From Acidimicrobiia bacterium (GTDB taxonomy: Bacteria; Actinomycetota; Acidimicrobiia; IMCC26256; JAOSJL01): 64,000 nt of DNA. How positions within the stretch are numbered: position 1 is the stretch's first letter; each line of letters begins with the position of its first letter. Where the stretch lies: assembly GCA_027494115.1 (NCBI GenBank), contig JAOSJL010000001.1:620001-684000 (forward strand). Reading direction: 5' to 3'. The position numbers and the translations under genes are program-made. Below the pieces are notes generated by a model that saw only the letters and a list, made by a program, of their open reading frames with translations, was not told the DNA's origin and made no database searches. This document shows positions 9,424-20,714 of the stretch, piece by piece.

Positions 9424-11481
9424 CTAGAAGACCCGCCAGACCATGTAGGCGAGGATCACGGCGGCGCCGATGAGCACGGCGAGCGCGTAGTTGCGGACGG
9501 CCCCCGTCTGGACGAGCCGGACCTTGTGGCTCGCCCACGTGAAGAACCGACCGATCCCGTTGACCGCTCCGTCGATTCCGACCTGGTCGACCGGGCCCGC
9601 GAGCTCGTCGGCGAACCACCGTCCGGGGCGTCGCACGAACCACGACACGAGACGGTCGAGGTAGAAGGCGTTGGCGAGCACCACACCGAGGCGCCCGAGC
9701 TTCTCGGGCAGGATGTCGGTGTGGCCGGGAAGGCCGCGCTGGTAGATCGCCCGAGCCACGAAGATGCTCGTGACGGCGATCGCCAGGGCGAACATGCTGA
9801 GCGAGAAGCCGGCCAGGAACGACGGTGCGTGGATCGGCGGCGTGCTCGGAGAGACCGGCTCCAGCCACTTGTCGAGGTTCTCGAACGACTTGAAGGGCAG
9901 GTTGATGATGCCGCCGATCGTGGCGAGGAAGGCCAGCACGGCGAGCGGAACCGTCATCACCAGAGTCCGCTCCTTCGGCGGTCCGTCCAGTTGCGGCTCC
10001 GGGTCGACGGGCATGAGCAGGTCGACGGCCACCTCGGCGGCGAGGTCCTGTGGTTCCACCGGAGGGTCTTCTGTGTCCACCGGGGCGTCGTCGTCGGAGC
10101 CGCCCGAGACGACGGGGACGCCCTTCCGGAATCGCTCGTTGCCGAAGTAGACCATCCACACCTGGCGGGTCATGTAGAAGGCGGTCAGGAAGATCGACGC
10201 CGTCCCGATCGCCCACACGGCCTTGTTGGACCAGCCACCGGCGAAGAACGCGCTCTCGAGCACGTCGTCCTTCGACCAGAAGCCGCCGAAGGGGAAGATC
10301 CCCGAGATGGACAGCCACGCCGCCATGAACCCGAGTGCGGTGATCGGCATGTACTTGCGGAAGGCGCCCATCACGCGCATGTCCTGGTTGTCGGCGTTTG
10401 ACTCCATCACCGATCCGGCGCCGAGGAACAGCGACGCCTTGAAGAAGGCGTGCATGATCACGAAGAAGATGGCGGCACTCGGAGCGCCGACGCCGAGCCC
10501 GAGGAACATGTAGCCGATCTGGCTGATCGTGGAGTAGGCGAGGACCTTCTTCAGCTCCAGTTGCACCGTCGCCGCCGAACCCGCGAGGAAGCAGGTGATG
10601 GCGCCGACCCACGCCACCGTCGTGAGCGCGGCACCCCCGCTCGCTTCGAAGAACGGGTAGGCAGCGCGATGAGGAAGACGCCCGCCGTCACCATCGTGGC
10701 GGCGTGGATCAGCGCGGAGACGGGAGTGGGGCCCGCCATCGAATCGGGGAGCCAGATCGACAGAGGGATCTGCGCGCTCTTGCCCACCGCTCCGAGGAGC
10801 AGCAGGAGGCCGATGGCGGTGGCGGTGCCCTCGGCGAGGCCCGGTGCCGCGGCGAGCCCGGGGACGTACTCGAGGGTGCCCACGCTCGCCACGATCAGGA
10901 ACATGGCGATCATCAGGCCGACGTCGCCGACGCGGTTGGCGATGAACGCCTTCTGGCCGGCGACGGCGTTCTTCTCCTTCTCGTACCAGAACGAGATGAG
11001 GAGGTAGGACGCCACGCCGACGCCCTCCCAGCCCAGGAACGTGAGCAGGAAGTTGTCGGCGAGGACCAGGACCAGCATCGCGGTGACGAAGAGATTCAGA
11101 TAGGAGAAGAACCGCGTGAAACGACCGTCGCCGTGCATGTAGCCGATGGCGTAGACGTGGATCAGGGTCGCCACGCCGGTGACGAACACGATGAACGTCA
11201 TCGAGAGGGATCCACGAGGAAGCCGAGATTGACCTCGAATGCGCCGGCGGGCACCCACTCGTAGATGGTGGAGATCTGGAGTCGCTCCTCCGCGGGAGGC
11301 TCCACAGCGCGAAGAACGACACGACCGACCAGACGAAGGACAGGCCGACCATGGCGGCGGCGAACCACCCGGCGCGCGGCTCGCGGAAGAACCTGTGGCC
11401 GAAGAAGAGCAGGATCACGGACCCGAGCAAGGGAAGTAGCGGGACGATCCAGATCAGTTCGAGGACGTCGCGCGCCGTCAT
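9424..11481 (-). CDS. nuoL: NADH-quinone oxidoreductase subunit L, cluster 2 (three apparent base losses)
   Basis: Largest antiporter-like subunit, whose long C-terminal helix runs along the membrane arm. It starts at ATG 11481 and ends at TAG 9424 in the same frame, but the segment 11296-10663 reads correctly only in other frames. There [37 protein letters not shown] and [14 protein letters not shown] give the NuoL core. Three single-base losses (11294-11296, 11207-11209 and about 10663) account for this and cancel over the gene. Further markers are [19 protein letters not shown] and a charged loop before the last helices. The corrected length is close to 686 residues. Confidence 0.9.
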   Translation of the reverse strand: MTARDVLELIWIVPLLPLLGSVILLFFGHRFFREPRAGWFAAAMVGLSFVWSVVSFFALWSLPRRSDSRSPPSTSGCPPAHSRSISASSWIPLDDVHRVRHRRGDPDPRLRHRLHARRRSFHAVLLLSESLRHRDAGPGPRRQLPAHVPGLGGRRRGVLPPHLVLVREGEERRRRPEGVHRQPRRRRRPDDRHVPDRGERGHPRVRPRARRGTGPRRGHRHRHRPPAAPRSGGQERADPSVDLAPRFDGGPHSRLRADPRRHDGDGGRLPHRAAYPFFEASGGAALTTVAWVGAITCFLAGSAATVQLELKKVLAYSTISQIGYMFLGLGVGAPSAAIFFVIMHAFFKASLFLGAGSVMESNADNQDMRVMGAFRKYMPITALGFMAAWLSISGIFPFGGFWSKDDVLESAFFAGGWSNKAVWAIGTASIFLTAFYMTRQVWMVYFGNERFRKGVPVVSGGSDDDAPVDTEDPPVEPQDLAAEVAVDLLMPVDPEPQLDGPPKERTLVMTVPLAVLAFLATIGGIINLPFKSFENLDKWLEPVSPSTPPIHAPSFLAGFSLSMFALAIAVTSIFVARAIYQRGLPGHTDILPEKLGRLGVVLANAFYLDRLVSWFVRRPGRWFADELAGPVDQVGIDGAVNGIGRFFTWASHKVRLVQTGAVRNYALAVLIGAAVILAYMVWRVF

Positions 11482-11521
11482 GACGTGGTCTCCGGTCGCA
11501 TCGCGTGTGGCTGCATCCCGC

Positions 11522-11827
11522 TCAGCCCTTCAACAGATCGATGTCGTCGGCGGTGGCACCACGCTTGCGCCGGAAGATGGCGACGATGATGGCGAGGCCG
11601 ACCGCAACCTCTGCGGCGGCCACGACGAGGACGAAGAACACGATGGTCTGCCCGCTGATGTTGTCGAGGGCCTGCGCGTACGCGACGAGCGACAGCGTGG
11701 CGGCGTTGAGCATCAGCTCGACGCACATGAACATGATGAGCACGCTGCGGCGCACGAGGAACCCGATGGCGCCGATCGTGAAGATCATCGCCGCCAGCAC
11801 GAGGTAGTAGTCGGGAGTGATCGTCAC
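11522..11827 (-). CDS. nuoK: NADH-quinone oxidoreductase subunit K, cluster 2
   Basis: A 101-residue, three-helix subunit with the two buried glutamates of the family (FMCVELMLNAATL and VVAAAEVAVGLAI). It starts at GTG 11827 overlapping the nuoJ stop (GTGA). A 40-base gap separates it from nuoL, the widest gap in this operon. The charged tail is RRKRGATADDIDLLKG. Confidence 0.96.
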   Translation of the reverse strand: MTITPDYYLVLAAMIFTIGAIGFLVRRSVLIMFMCVELMLNAATLSLVAYAQALDNISGQTIVFFVLVVAAAEVAVGLAIIVAIFRRKRGATADDIDLLKG

Positions 11828-12390
11828 GTCGACCCTCCCGGCGATTCCTCGGGCTGCTTCTCGTCGACGACCGGGGAACCGGCGAAGGTCTGGCGGGCGA
11901 GCACGACCGCACCCACCACCGCGATGACCAGGAGGATGGCCGTGATCTCGAACGGCCAGAGGTAGTCACCGAAGATGCTGCGTGCGACGGTTTCGACATT
12001 GCCTCCGGCCTCGGGTCCGAGGCCGCTCCCGAGAGAAGGAAGGCCCGTGACCCAGGTCTGACCGGTGAGGAACAGCACCTCGGCGAGCAACAGGAACCCG
12101 AAGCCCAGCGCCAGAGGCCGCTGGTACGGCCGGGGGTCGTCGAGCGAGATCGACTCATCCACGCCGAGCAGCATGATGACGAAGAGGAAGAGAACGACGA
12201 TCGCGCTGGCGTAGACGATCACCTGGACGCCCGCGAGGAGCTGAGCCTCCAGCAGCAGGAAGAACACGGCGACACTGATGAGAGTCGCCACGAGCGAGAG
12301 TGCGGCGTGCACCGGGTTGCGCACGAGCACGACGCCGAGCGCTCCTGCCAGGGCGACGACCGCGAAGACGAAGAAGACGAACGCCTCCAT
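11824..12390 (-). CDS. nuoJ: NADH-quinone oxidoreductase subunit J, cluster 2
   Basis: Membrane subunit of 188 residues and five helices. ATG 12390 is chosen because it has a strong GGGAGGGG upstream and overlaps the inferred nuoI stop (TGATG). Markers are [14 protein letters not shown] and [21 protein letters not shown]. It ends with a polar tail ([12 protein letters not shown]). Confidence 0.94.
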   Translation of the reverse strand: MEAFVFFVFAVVALAGALGVVLVRNPVHAALSLVATLISVAVFFLLLEAQLLAGVQVIVYASAIVVLFLFVIMLLGVDESISLDDPRPYQRPLALGFGFLLLAEVLFLTGQTWVTGLPSLGSGLGPEAGGNVETVARSIFGDYLWPFEITAILLVIAVVGAVVLARQTFAGSPVVDEKQPEESPGGST

Positions 12391-12982
12391 CAGTCTTCCC
12401 CTCCCTGGCCGCGCTCGGGGGACGGACACCGAAACCGAGCTCGCCCGACCAGTTGACGCGACCCTCGTACTCGACCCGTCCGGAGGGGGACGTGGCACGC
12501 ATCCATTCGCTCGTGTGGTCGTCTTCTCCGCCGGTCCAGTACTCCCACGGCTGACGCCGGGCACGGCCGTCGTCGTCGACGAGCAGCTCGCTCTTGGTGT
12601 AGATGGCGTCGTCGCGGTTCGTGAACGCGAACTCGAAGAGCTTGGTCTCGGTGATCGCCTCTGTGGGGCAGGCCTCGACGCAGAGATCGCAGTGGATGCA
12701 GCGCAGGTAGTTGATCTCGTACACGAACCCGTAGCGCTCCCCCGGCGACACGGGGTCGTCGGGCGGGTTGTCCTTGCCGCGCACGTAGATGCACTTGGCG
12801 GGGCAGACGCCGGCGCAGAGCTCACAGCCGATGCACTTCTCCATGCCGTCCTCGTAGCGGTTGAGGACGTGGCGTCCGTGCACACGCGGCGGCTTCAGCC
12901 GCTTCACCTCCGGATACTCGGTGGTGACCTTCCTGTTGAACATCTGGCGCAACGTGACGCCGAAGCCGCTGAAGCGTCCCAT
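12390..12982 (-). CDS. nuoI: NADH-quinone oxidoreductase subunit I, cluster 2
   Basis: Two-[4Fe-4S] ferredoxin-type subunit. It starts at ATG 12982, overlapping the nuoH stop. Cluster motifs are [15 protein letters not shown] and [16 protein letters not shown] conserved tail of about 70 residues follows. The frame overruns unless one C is restored in the run at 12417-12421; the protein then ends ERGQGGED with a TGA sharing its A with the nuoJ ATG. The corrected length is 197 residues, longer than the cluster 1 copy. Confidence 0.9.
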
Positions 12983-14250
12983 CAGCGCACCTCTCCCGGT
13001 GCGCTCTCGAGGTCTTCGCTCTTGGACATCGACGCCCACAGGACGGCATAGGCGAGAAGCGCCACCGCCGCGGCGATCGGTACGGCGATCCAGAGGTTCC
13101 AGTTCTCCTCGCGGGCCACGACGACCGTGACCGCCACGAGAGCCCAGAGCACAGCGATCTCGATCAGGTACTTCCAGCCGAGCCCCATCAACTGGTCGTA
13201 GCGCATGCGCGGAAGCGTGGCCCGGATCCACACCGTGCCGAACAGGAGGAGCCAGAGCTTGAGCGTGAACCACACGATCGGCCACAGCCACGATGCGAAC
13301 TCGATGTGCGGACCGGCCGGGCCGCCCAGAAACAGCGTGACCGCCAGTGCGCACAGTGTGATGACGTTCATGAACTCGGCGAGGAAGAAGATCGCGAAAC
13401 GGATGCCCGTGTACTCCGTGTGGAATCCGCCGACCAGTTCCTGTTCGGCCTCCACGAGGTCGAACGGAGGGTGGTTCGTCTCGGCGATCGCCGCGATGAT
13501 GAAGATCACGAACGGGATCAGCGCGGGGAGCCAGAACCAGTCGCCGACAACCGAACCCCAGCCCGTCCAACCCTGCTCGTCGACGATGGCGCGTGTGGAG
13601 AGCGTGCCGGCCTGGATCAGGACCCCGACGATCGCGAGTCCGAGTGCCCCCTCGTAGCTGAGGAGCTGGGCAGAGGCACGCACCGAACCGAGCAGCGGGT
13701 ACTTGGAGCCCGACGACCACCCGGCGAGCATCACGCCGTAGAGCCCGAGGCCCGACATGGCGAGAACGAACAGGACACCGATGGGGAGGTTGGCGACCTG
13801 GAGGTAGGTGGTCTTCCCGAAGACGGTGACCTCGCCGCCGATCGGAATCAGGCTGAAGGCGAGCAACGCCGGGATGATCGACAGGTAGGGCGCCAACAGG
13901 TAGACGGGCCGATCGGCGCGGTCGGGGATCATGTGCTCTTTGAAGAAGAGCTTCACCCCGTCGGCCAGCGTCTGGAGGATGCCGAACGGGCCTGCCCTGT
14001 TCGGCCCCGGCCGGTTCTGCATGCGCCCGATCACGCGGCGCATGAACCAGACGTAGAGCATCACCGAGACGAGAACGAGGACGAAGACGAGGACGACCTT
14101 CGCCAACGCGATCAGCACCGCGGTGGCGTCGACCCCGTCGGCCCAGAGGGGATCTCCGACGAATGCGCTGGGGTCGTTCACGGTGGCGGTGGGGTCGGCG
14201 GCACCTCCCGGAACCGGCACCGGCGCAGGCGGGACCTGGAGCAGGATCAT
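12982..14250 (-). CDS. nuoH: NADH-quinone oxidoreductase subunit H, cluster 2
   Basis: Intact 422-residue membrane subunit, with about eight to nine helices and a proline-rich start ([10 protein letters not shown]). The conserved loops [14 protein letters not shown] and [18 protein letters not shown] are present. It overlaps nuoG by four bases (ATGA). It is longer than the cluster 1 copy, mainly at both ends. Confidence 0.95.
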   Translation of the reverse strand: MILLQVPPAPVPVPGGAADPTATVNDPSAFVGDPLWADGVDATAVLIALAKVVLVFVLVLVSVMLYVWFMRRVIGRMQNRPGPNRAGPFGILQTLADGVKLFFKEHMIPDRADRPVYLLAPYLSIIPALLAFSLIPIGGEVTVFGKTTYLQVANLPIGVLFVLAMSGLGLYGVMLAGWSSGSKYPLLGSVRASAQLLSYEGALGLAIVGVLIQAGTLSTRAIVDEQGWTGWGSVVGDWFWLPALIPFVIFIIAAIAETNHPPFDLVEAEQELVGGFHTEYTGIRFAIFFLAEFMNVITLCALAVTLFLGGPAGPHIEFASWLWPIVWFTLKLWLLLFGTVWIRATLPRMRYDQLMGLGWKYLIEIAVLWALVAVTVVVAREENWNLWIAVPIAAAVALLAYAVLWASMSKSEDLESAPGEVR

Positions 14251-16941
14251 GTGATCGTCTCCACGCGCAGGTCGGTGACCGTCTCACCGGCGGCGATGAG
14301 CTCGGAGGCACCACGTTCGCCGGGCTGGTTCCAGGCCAGGAACGCCGTGCCGGCGGGTGTGGCGGGGTCGGGGTGCACCTCGAGCACACTCACGCCTCGC
14401 TCGCTCGTGGCCTTGACGCGGTCTCCGTCGGCGACGCCGAGGCGGTCGGCGTCGGTCGGGTGGATCCGTAACGCGGTGTCGGTGGCGAGAGCCGCCAGCG
14501 AGCCGGACAGGGCGGTGGCGCGCCCGGCGTCGTAGAGGGAGCGACCGACGACGAGTCGCAGCGCGTAGCTGTCACGCCGCGGGATCTCGGGTCGGGCCGT
14601 GGTGCCGTCCCACCGGTACACGGCGGGAGGTTCGGGAAGCTCGGCTGGCTCGGCGGATTCGTCGGGCTCGGCGGATTCGTCGGGCTCGGTGGACGCCGGA
14701 GCCGGGGCGGCGTCGCTGCCGGAAGGAAGGGGCTCCCACGACGCGGCGGCCGGGCGCCCGGGTCCGAGCACGACGTCGTCGAGGTGGTCGCGGGCGGGGA
14801 GGACGATGCCGTCGCGCGCCATGGCCAGCAGGGCTGCGTCGGCTCCGCGGAACGCCGAGGCCACCGCCGAGATCTCGTCGCGTACCTCGTCGGTGTCGAG
14901 CATGTCGAAGTCGGAGCCGAGGCGGAGAGCGAGCTCGACGGCTATACGCCAGTCGTCCATGACGACGCCGGGAGGCGTGACCTTGCGCCCGAGGCGCTGC
15001 ACGCGACCTTCGAGGTTCGTCGTCGTACCCTCCTTCTCTCCCCACAGCGGGGTGGGAAGGAACACGTCGGCGTGACGGGTGCTGTCGGACTCGAAAGCGT
15101 CGACCGCCACGGTCCAGTCGACGGCTGCCAGGGCGTCACGCGCGAGCTGGCCGTCGGGGAAGTCGGCGAGGACGTCGGCCCCGAGCAGGATCACGCAGCG
15201 CACACGGCCGTCGACCGCGGCGCGCAGGATGGATTCGGCGTCGAGGCCGGGCTCGGCGGGGGTCGAACCCCAGGCTGCGTCGAACCACGCCTTTCCGTCT
15301 TCAGCGGTGACGCGACCCGGCAGGAACCCCGGCGCCAGGCCGAGTTCGAGAGCGCCGTGGACGTTGCCGCGACGCAGCGCGGAGAGAAAACGTGTGCCGT
15401 CGAGCTGAGTGAAGGCGGCAGCCGCCAGTTCAGCGGGTTCCGTGGACTCCGAGAGCGAGGGGCGCCCCAGCACGACAACAGCGGGCGCCTCGGCGTCCCG
15501 CAACAGCGTCGCCGCCTCACCGAGCGGCCCGTCGGACGGCCCGTCAGAGGGCGCGGCCGCCACCGCCGCCACCAGCTCTTCGGCCGTCGTTCCGAGCGCA
15601 CCGGGTGCGTGGCGCACCACCACGTCGGCGTAGCGGGTGAGCCCGTTGTCACGACTGGAGAGGTCGATCAGGGGAACACCGAGGTCTTCGGCGGCGCGGC
15701 GGACCCGCAGATACAGGACCGGCAGCTCCTCTTTGAGGTCGGGACCCGCCAACACGATGGCGCCGGCCGTGTCGAGGTCGGCGATCTCCGCGCGCTCCAT
15801 GCCGAGCACGACCTCGGGGGCAGGCCGTCGCCCAGCTGCGCGTCGACGTTGTCGGTGCCGATCACTCCTTTGGCGAGTCGCGCCCAGCTGTAGGCGTCTT
15901 CGTTCGACCCACGCGCCCCGCCCAGGACCGCCACCGACGCTGCACCATGCGTGACAACAGCGTCGCTGATGCCCTTCGTCGCCGCGTCGAGTGCCTCCGG
16001 CCAGGTGGCCGGGGTGAGCGCGCCGTCACGACGGAGCATCGGCTCGGTCACACGTTGGTCGGAGTCGACGTGCTCGTACGTGAAGCGTCCCTTGTCGCAG
16101 AGCCATCCGTGGTTCACGGGCTCGGAATCGACGCCGAGCAGGCGCACGAGCCGGTTGCTCGTCGACTGGAGTGCCCCTCGACACCCGACTGAGCACGTGG
16201 TGCACGACGTCTCGACGGTCTCGAGGTCCCACGGCCTCGCCCTGAACCGGTAGGGCTGCGCCGTGAGTGCACCCACAGGGCAGATCTGCACGGTGTTGCC
16301 CGAGAAGTAGGACGAGAACGGCTCGTCGGGGAAGGTGATGACCTCGGTGTGCATCCCCGGGCCCCGAAGTCGATGAGCGGGTCACCGGCGATCTCGTCGG
16401 CGAAGCGGGTGCAGCGCCCACACTGGATGCACCGTTCCCGGTCGAGCATCACGAGGTCGGAGATCGGGACCGGCTTCTCGAAGTGCCGCTTCTCCTCGAC
16501 GAAGCGCGACTCCCCGGGCCCGAACGCCAATGTCTGGTCCTGGAGGGGGCATTCCCCGCCGCGGTCGCACACCGGGCAGTCGAGGGGGTGGTTGACGAGC
16601 AGGAACTCGAGGATGCCGTCCTGGACCTTCTTCACGGACTCGGAGTTCGTGTGGACCACCATGCCGTCGGCGACGGGCGTGGCGCAGCTGATCTGGAAAC
16701 CGCGCATTCCCTCGACCTCGACGAGGCACATCCGGCACATCCCGACGGGCTTCATCCGGGCCTGGTAGCAGAAGCGCGGGATGTAGGTGCCGTGCTCCTC
16801 GGCGACCGTGATGAGCAGCGTTCCGTTGGGCGCGGTGACCACCTTGCCGTCGATCGTGAGCGTCACCTCGTCGGGGCCCTTGGGCCTGGGCATCGAATAG
16901 GTGTGCGCGGACGGCCATTGGCTGATCGGAACCGACGTCAC
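14247..16941 (-). CDS. nuoG: NADH-quinone oxidoreductase subunit G, cluster 2 (two apparent base losses)
   Basis: Large iron-sulfur subunit of the NADH-oxidising module. From the N-terminus it shows the [2Fe-2S] set ([15 protein letters not shown]), the HC3 motif ([17 protein letters not shown]), [24 protein letters not shown], and a molybdopterin-oxidoreductase-like C-terminal domain. The start is GTG 16941, overlapping nuoF (GTGA). Two bases seem lost, in the runs at 16355-16358 (FGARG then MHTEVITF) and 15816-15820 (GDGLPP then [11 protein letters not shown]). Corrected, it is about 898 residues. The C-terminal domain contains an acidic repeat ([13 protein letters not shown]) near residue 760. 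Confidence 0.92.
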
Positions 16942-18305
16942 GAGCCGGCTCCCGCGGGGAAGCTGACGGGAACCGTGGGTCCGGAAGGAACCGCGGGTGG
17001 CTCCTCGCCCGCCCTGACCTCGGGTCGGCCGAAGCGTTCGACGATCTCGTCGCGGAAGAAACGCTCGAGGCTGACGATCGGCGACACGATGCTCGGACCC
17101 AGGGCGCAGATCGTGGTCTGCGCGAAGGGGGCGTTGAGACCGGGGACGATGTTGTCGCTCACGTCGAGCAGGAGGTCCATGTCTTCCGCGCGTCCCTGGC
17201 CGTGCGACATCCGGTAGAGAATCTTCTCCAACCAGCCCGATCCCTCGCGACACGGTGTGCACTTTCCGCACGACTCGTGGGCGAAGAACTTCACGAGCCG
17301 CCACGCCACCAGGAGCGGGTCGACCGTCTCGTCGTAGACCATGATCGCCCCGGAGCCGAGCATCGACTTGTAGTCGTTCTGCACGACGTCCATGTCGAGG
17401 GGAACGTCGAGGTGCGACGGCATCAGCCAGGGTGACGACGCTCCGCCGGGAATGAAGAACTTCAGGTCGCGTCCACCGGATATTCCTCCGGCGAGGTCGT
17501 AGATCAACTCGCGGAACGTCATGCCCAGCTCGACCTCGTAGTTCCCCGGACGCTCGACGTGGCCGGAGACGGAGAAGACGCGGGTGCCCGTGGACTTACC
17601 GACGCCGAGGCTCCCGTACCACTCGCCTCCCTTGTCGATGATCGCCGGGAGGGTGGAGAGGGTCTCGACGTTGTTGACGACCGTGGGGCAGGCATAGAGC
17701 CCCTCGGCAGCGGGGAACGGGGGTTTGACGCGCGGCATCGCGCGTTCTCCCTCGAGGCTGGAGAGCAGGCCCGTTTCGTCACCGGCGATGTAGGCGCCGG
17801 CTCCACGGTGCACGACGACATCGAGATCCATGCCGGATCCCTTGATGTTCGTCCCGAGCCACCCCTGCTCGTAGGCCTCACGCACAGCCTGATCGAGACG
17901 ATCGGCGCCGAGCGCGAACTCTCCACGGATGTAGATGAAGGCGTTCCTGGTCTGGATCGACCGGGCGGCGATGACGATTCCCTCCACCAACTGGTGGGGG
18001 TCGCCCTCGATCAGCATGTGGTCCTTGAACGTGGACGGCTCACCTTCGTCGGCGTTGCAGGCGAGATAGCGCGGCTGGTCGACGTCGTCGCCGAGGAACG
18101 ACCACTTGGTCGCGGCCGGGAAGCCTGCGCCGCCACGGCCACGCAGACCGGAGGCCTTCACCTGCTCTTCACGAATCTCGGCGGGAGCCATCTGCAACGC
18201 CTTGCTCAGCGACTGGTAGCCGCCGGTGGCGAGGTAGCGCTCGAGGGTCCACGAGTCGTCGGGGTGATCGCGGAGGCGCTTCGTGACGATGCGGGTCTCA
18301 CCCAT
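16938..18305 (-). CDS. nuoF: NADH-quinone oxidoreductase subunit F (NADH- and FMN-binding)
   Basis: Entry point for electrons, binding NADH, FMN and cluster N3. The frame is intact at 455 residues. It has the glycine-rich NADH loop GLRGRGGAGFPAATKW near residue 53, the FMN segment CNADEGEPSTFKDH, and the [4Fe-4S] motif ESCGKCTPCREGSGW near residue 345. It begins by overlapping nuoE (TGATG). Its presence shows that this complex oxidises NADH, unlike what can be seen of cluster 1. Confidence 0.97.
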   Translation of the reverse strand: MGETRIVTKRLRDHPDDSWTLERYLATGGYQSLSKALQMAPAEIREEQVKASGLRGRGGAGFPAATKWSFLGDDVDQPRYLACNADEGEPSTFKDHMLIEGDPHQLVEGIVIAARSIQTRNAFIYIRGEFALGADRLDQAVREAYEQGWLGTNIKGSGMDLDVVVHRGAGAYIAGDETGLLSSLEGERAMPRVKPPFPAAEGLYACPTVVNNVETLSTLPAIIDKGGEWYGSLGVGKSTGTRVFSVSGHVERPGNYEVELGMTFRELIYDLAGGISGGRDLKFFIPGGASSPWLMPSHLDVPLDMDVVQNDYKSMLGSGAIMVYDETVDPLLVAWRLVKFFAHESCGKCTPCREGSGWLEKILYRMSHGQGRAEDMDLLLDVSDNIVPGLNAPFAQTTICALGPSIVSPIVSLERFFRDEIVERFGRPEVRAGEEPPAVPSGPTVPVSFPAGAGS

Positions 18306-18814
18306 CAGCGGTCGCTCCCGGCGATGGTGATGCGGCCGCCCGAAATCCCGCGACGCGTGCGCTTACCCGACTTGTACTCCTCGATGACCGCTTCGGCGGT
18401 CTCGGGCGTCATTCGGGAGTGGTAGTCGTAGTTCACCTGCATGACCGGAGCGGTGTCACATGCCGCGAGGCACTCGACCTCCTCGACGAACACGTCGTCG
18501 TCGGAGGCGTAGCGCGCACGGAGCGCTTCGTAGAGCTCCGGACCACCGCGCACCAGACATGTGACGTTGGTGCAGACCGAGACGACGAGACCGCCGACCT
18601 GCTCGCGCTTGAACATCGTGTAGAAGGAACAGACACCGAGCACCTGCGCCGCGCTGATGCCGACGAGCTCGCCCACCTCTTCCATGGCCTCGGGCGTCAC
18701 CCAGCCGTCCTGGTCCTGGGCGAGGTGAAGCAGCGGAAGCACCGCCGAGCGCTTGAAGGGGTAGCGCTCGACGATCTCTCTCGCCCGCGCGCGGTTCGGA
18801 GCCGTGAAGGCCAT
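18305..18814 (-). CDS. nuoE: NADH-quinone oxidoreductase subunit E ([2Fe-2S])
   Basis: Thioredoxin-fold [2Fe-2S] subunit that partners NuoF. ATG 18814 is used, overlapping the nuoD stop (TGATG). Ligand cysteines are in CTNVTC and EECLAACD-like VEECLAACDTAP (written VECLAACDTAPVM here). The helical N-terminal region (REIVERYPFKRSAVLPLLHL) and the IS..QVLGVCSFYTMF segment are typical. The 169-residue length is usual. Confidence 0.95.
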   Translation of the reverse strand: MAFTAPNRARAREIVERYPFKRSAVLPLLHLAQDQDGWVTPEAMEEVGELVGISAAQVLGVCSFYTMFKREQVGGLVVSVCTNVTCLVRGGPELYEALRARYASDDDVFVEEVECLAACDTAPVMQVNYDYHSRMTPETAEAVIEEYKSGKRTRRGISGGRITIAGSDR

Positions 18815-20181
18815 CAGCGGTCGACCTCCCCGAGGATCGGATCGACGCTGGAGATCACGGCGACGGCATCGGCGATGATCGTGTCCTTCAGCATCGGTTC
18901 CATGGCCTGGAGATTGTTGAGCGACGGCCCGCGGATGTGGAGACGCGCGGGCTTGCCGGATCCGTCGGAGACGATGTAGCAGCCGATCTCCCCGCGCGGC
19001 GACTCGATGGCGACGTACGTCTCGCCCGCAGGCACACGGAAACCTTCGGTGAAGAGCTTGAAATGGTGGATCAACGCCTCCATCGACTCGTTGATCCGGG
19101 CACGGGGTGGTGGCGTGACCTTGAGGTCGTCGGCGCGGTAGTCGCCGCCGGGCATCTTCTCCACGCACTGACGCACGATCTTGATCGACTCGTAGATCTC
19201 GTAGAGCCGGATCCGGAAGCGGTCGAAGCAGTCGCCGTTCTGCGCGTAGACGACGTCGAAGTCCACCTCGTCGTACGCGAGGTACGGCTCGGCCTTGCGC
19301 AGATCCCAGCCGAAGCCCGTGGAGCGCAGGATCGGGCCGCTGGCGTTGACCGACAGTGCCTCTTCGGTGGAGAGCACGCCCACGCCGACCATGCGCTCGA
19401 GCCAGATGGGGTTCTCCACCAGCAGCGCCTCGTAGTCGGGGAGGTTCGTCTCCACGAGGTCGCACAGCTCGAGAGCGTCGTCCTCCCAACCGTCGTGCAG
19501 GTCGGCGGCGACGCCTCCGGGACGGATGTAGTTGGTGTTCATCCGAAGACCGGTGACCTTCTCGATGAAGCGCAGCACCATCTCGCGCTCGCGCCACCCG
19601 TAGAGCATCATCGAGAGCGCGCCGAGATCGAGCCCGTTCGTGGCCTGGAAGAGAAGGTGCGACGCCATCCGGTTGAGCTCGGCCATCAACATCCGGATCC
19701 AGGTGGCGCGTTCGGGAACCTCGAGGTCGAGAAGGCGCTCCACGGCGAGCGCGTACACGAGCTCGTTGGACAACGGCGACGCGTAGTCCATGCGCGTGAC
19801 GTTGGTACCGCCCTGCACGTAGGTGAGCTGTTCGGCAGTCTTCTCCATGCCCGTGTGCAGGTATCCGATGACCGGCTTCACGCGCAGGACCCGCTCGCCG
19901 TCGAGCTCGACCATGACCCGGAGCACGCCGTGCGTAGAGGGGTGCTGGGGGCCGAAGTTGACGATCATCGTGTCGTCGTCGTCGGGCCAGGGCCCGCCGG
20001 TGAGCACGACCTCGGTCATGGAGCGGTCGCCCATCTCCTGATCGGCCTCGTCGGTCTGATGCAGGAGACGCGCGTCCTCACGCTTCTCGCTGGCGGCGAC
20101 CTCGCGCGCGAACTCGTCTTCCACCTCGTGGAGCTCGTCGCGTGTCACGGTTGCATCGGTGTCGCGGGCGCCGTCGCTCAT
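18814..20181 (-). CDS. nuoD: NADH-quinone oxidoreductase subunit D, cluster 2
   Basis: Quinone-site subunit, intact at 455 residues. It carries an extra 65-residue acidic N-terminal stretch (DELHEVEDEFAREVAASEKRE) before the family core starts at NFGPQHPSTHGVLRV. Other conserved parts are IGYLHTGMEKTAE and SPRGEIGCYIVSDG. It overlaps nuoC by four bases (ATGA). Cluster 1 nuoD lacks this extension. Confidence 0.96.
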   Translation of the reverse strand: MSDGARDTDATVTRDELHEVEDEFAREVAASEKREDARLLHQTDEADQEMGDRSMTEVVLTGGPWPDDDDTMIVNFGPQHPSTHGVLRVMVELDGERVLRVKPVIGYLHTGMEKTAEQLTYVQGGTNVTRMDYASPLSNELVYALAVERLLDLEVPERATWIRMLMAELNRMASHLLFQATNGLDLGALSMMLYGWREREMVLRFIEKVTGLRMNTNYIRPGGVAADLHDGWEDDALELCDLVETNLPDYEALLVENPIWLERMVGVGVLSTEEALSVNASGPILRSTGFGWDLRKAEPYLAYDEVDFDVVYAQNGDCFDRFRIRLYEIYESIKIVRQCVEKMPGGDYRADDLKVTPPPRARINESMEALIHHFKLFTEGFRVPAGETYVAIESPRGEIGCYIVSDGSGKPARLHIRGPSLNNLQAMEPMLKDTIIADAVAVISSVDPILGEVDR

Positions 20182-20714
20182 CGGGGGCCCGGGTCTTCCT
20201 TGAACGTGACCGGAACGTGGCTCGGCGGATCGTCCTTGCGCAGCGGGTGACCGACCCAGTCGTCGGGCATCAGAAGGCGCGACGGGTCGGGGTGGCCCTC
20301 GAACACGACGCCGAACAGATCCTGGACCTCACGTTCGGCGAAGTTCACGCCCGGGAACACCTCGGTGAGGCTGGCCACCGTCGGAGCGTCGGCGGGCACC
20401 TGGGTGATGGTGCGGATCCGTCGCACGCGCTCATGCGAGAGGAAGTTGGCCACGATCTCGAACCGCTCGGGCTCGACACCGTCGACGACCAATCGCGTGT
20501 CGTCGACGAGATGGTCGACGGCCGTGACGTCGACGCACTGTGTGAACTCCTGCTCGTCGCGCAGGAACGTGGCGGCGTCACGCCAGTCGTCGCGGTCGAG
20601 ATACACGACAGCCTGACCGTGGGAGTCGTGGAACACCGCCGAGTCGAAGCGCTCGAGCAACGCGGCGGCCACGTCGTCGCCGGGAACACCGGGCCGGGGA
20701 TTCTCGACGCTCAC
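20178..20714 (-). CDS. nuoC: NADH-quinone oxidoreductase subunit C, cluster 2
   Basis: The 30-kDa peripheral subunit, 178 residues, GTG start at 20714 overlapping the nuoB stop (GTGA). The signature [19 protein letters not shown] and the end motif [10 protein letters not shown] are present. It is not fused to NuoD and lacks the repeat found in the cluster 1 copy. Confidence 0.94.
   Translation of the reverse strand: MSVENPRPGVPGDDVAAALLERFDSAVFHDSHGQAVVYLDRDDWRDAATFLRDEQEFTQCVDVTAVDHLVDDTRLVVDGVEPERFEIVANFLSHERVRRIRTITQVPADAPTVASLTEVFPGVNFAEREVQDLFGVVFEGHPDPSRLLMPDDWVGHPLRKDDPPSHVPVTFKEDPGPR

Noticed and set aside
7142..10401. Long plus-strand frames opposite nuoN, nuoM and nuoL (for example 264 and 848 codons)
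   Set aside because: Their products are biased to Glu, Asp, His, Arg and Gly with no recognisable fold, and they mirror the codon pattern of strongly supported membrane-protein genes on the other strand. They are shadows of high-GC coding.
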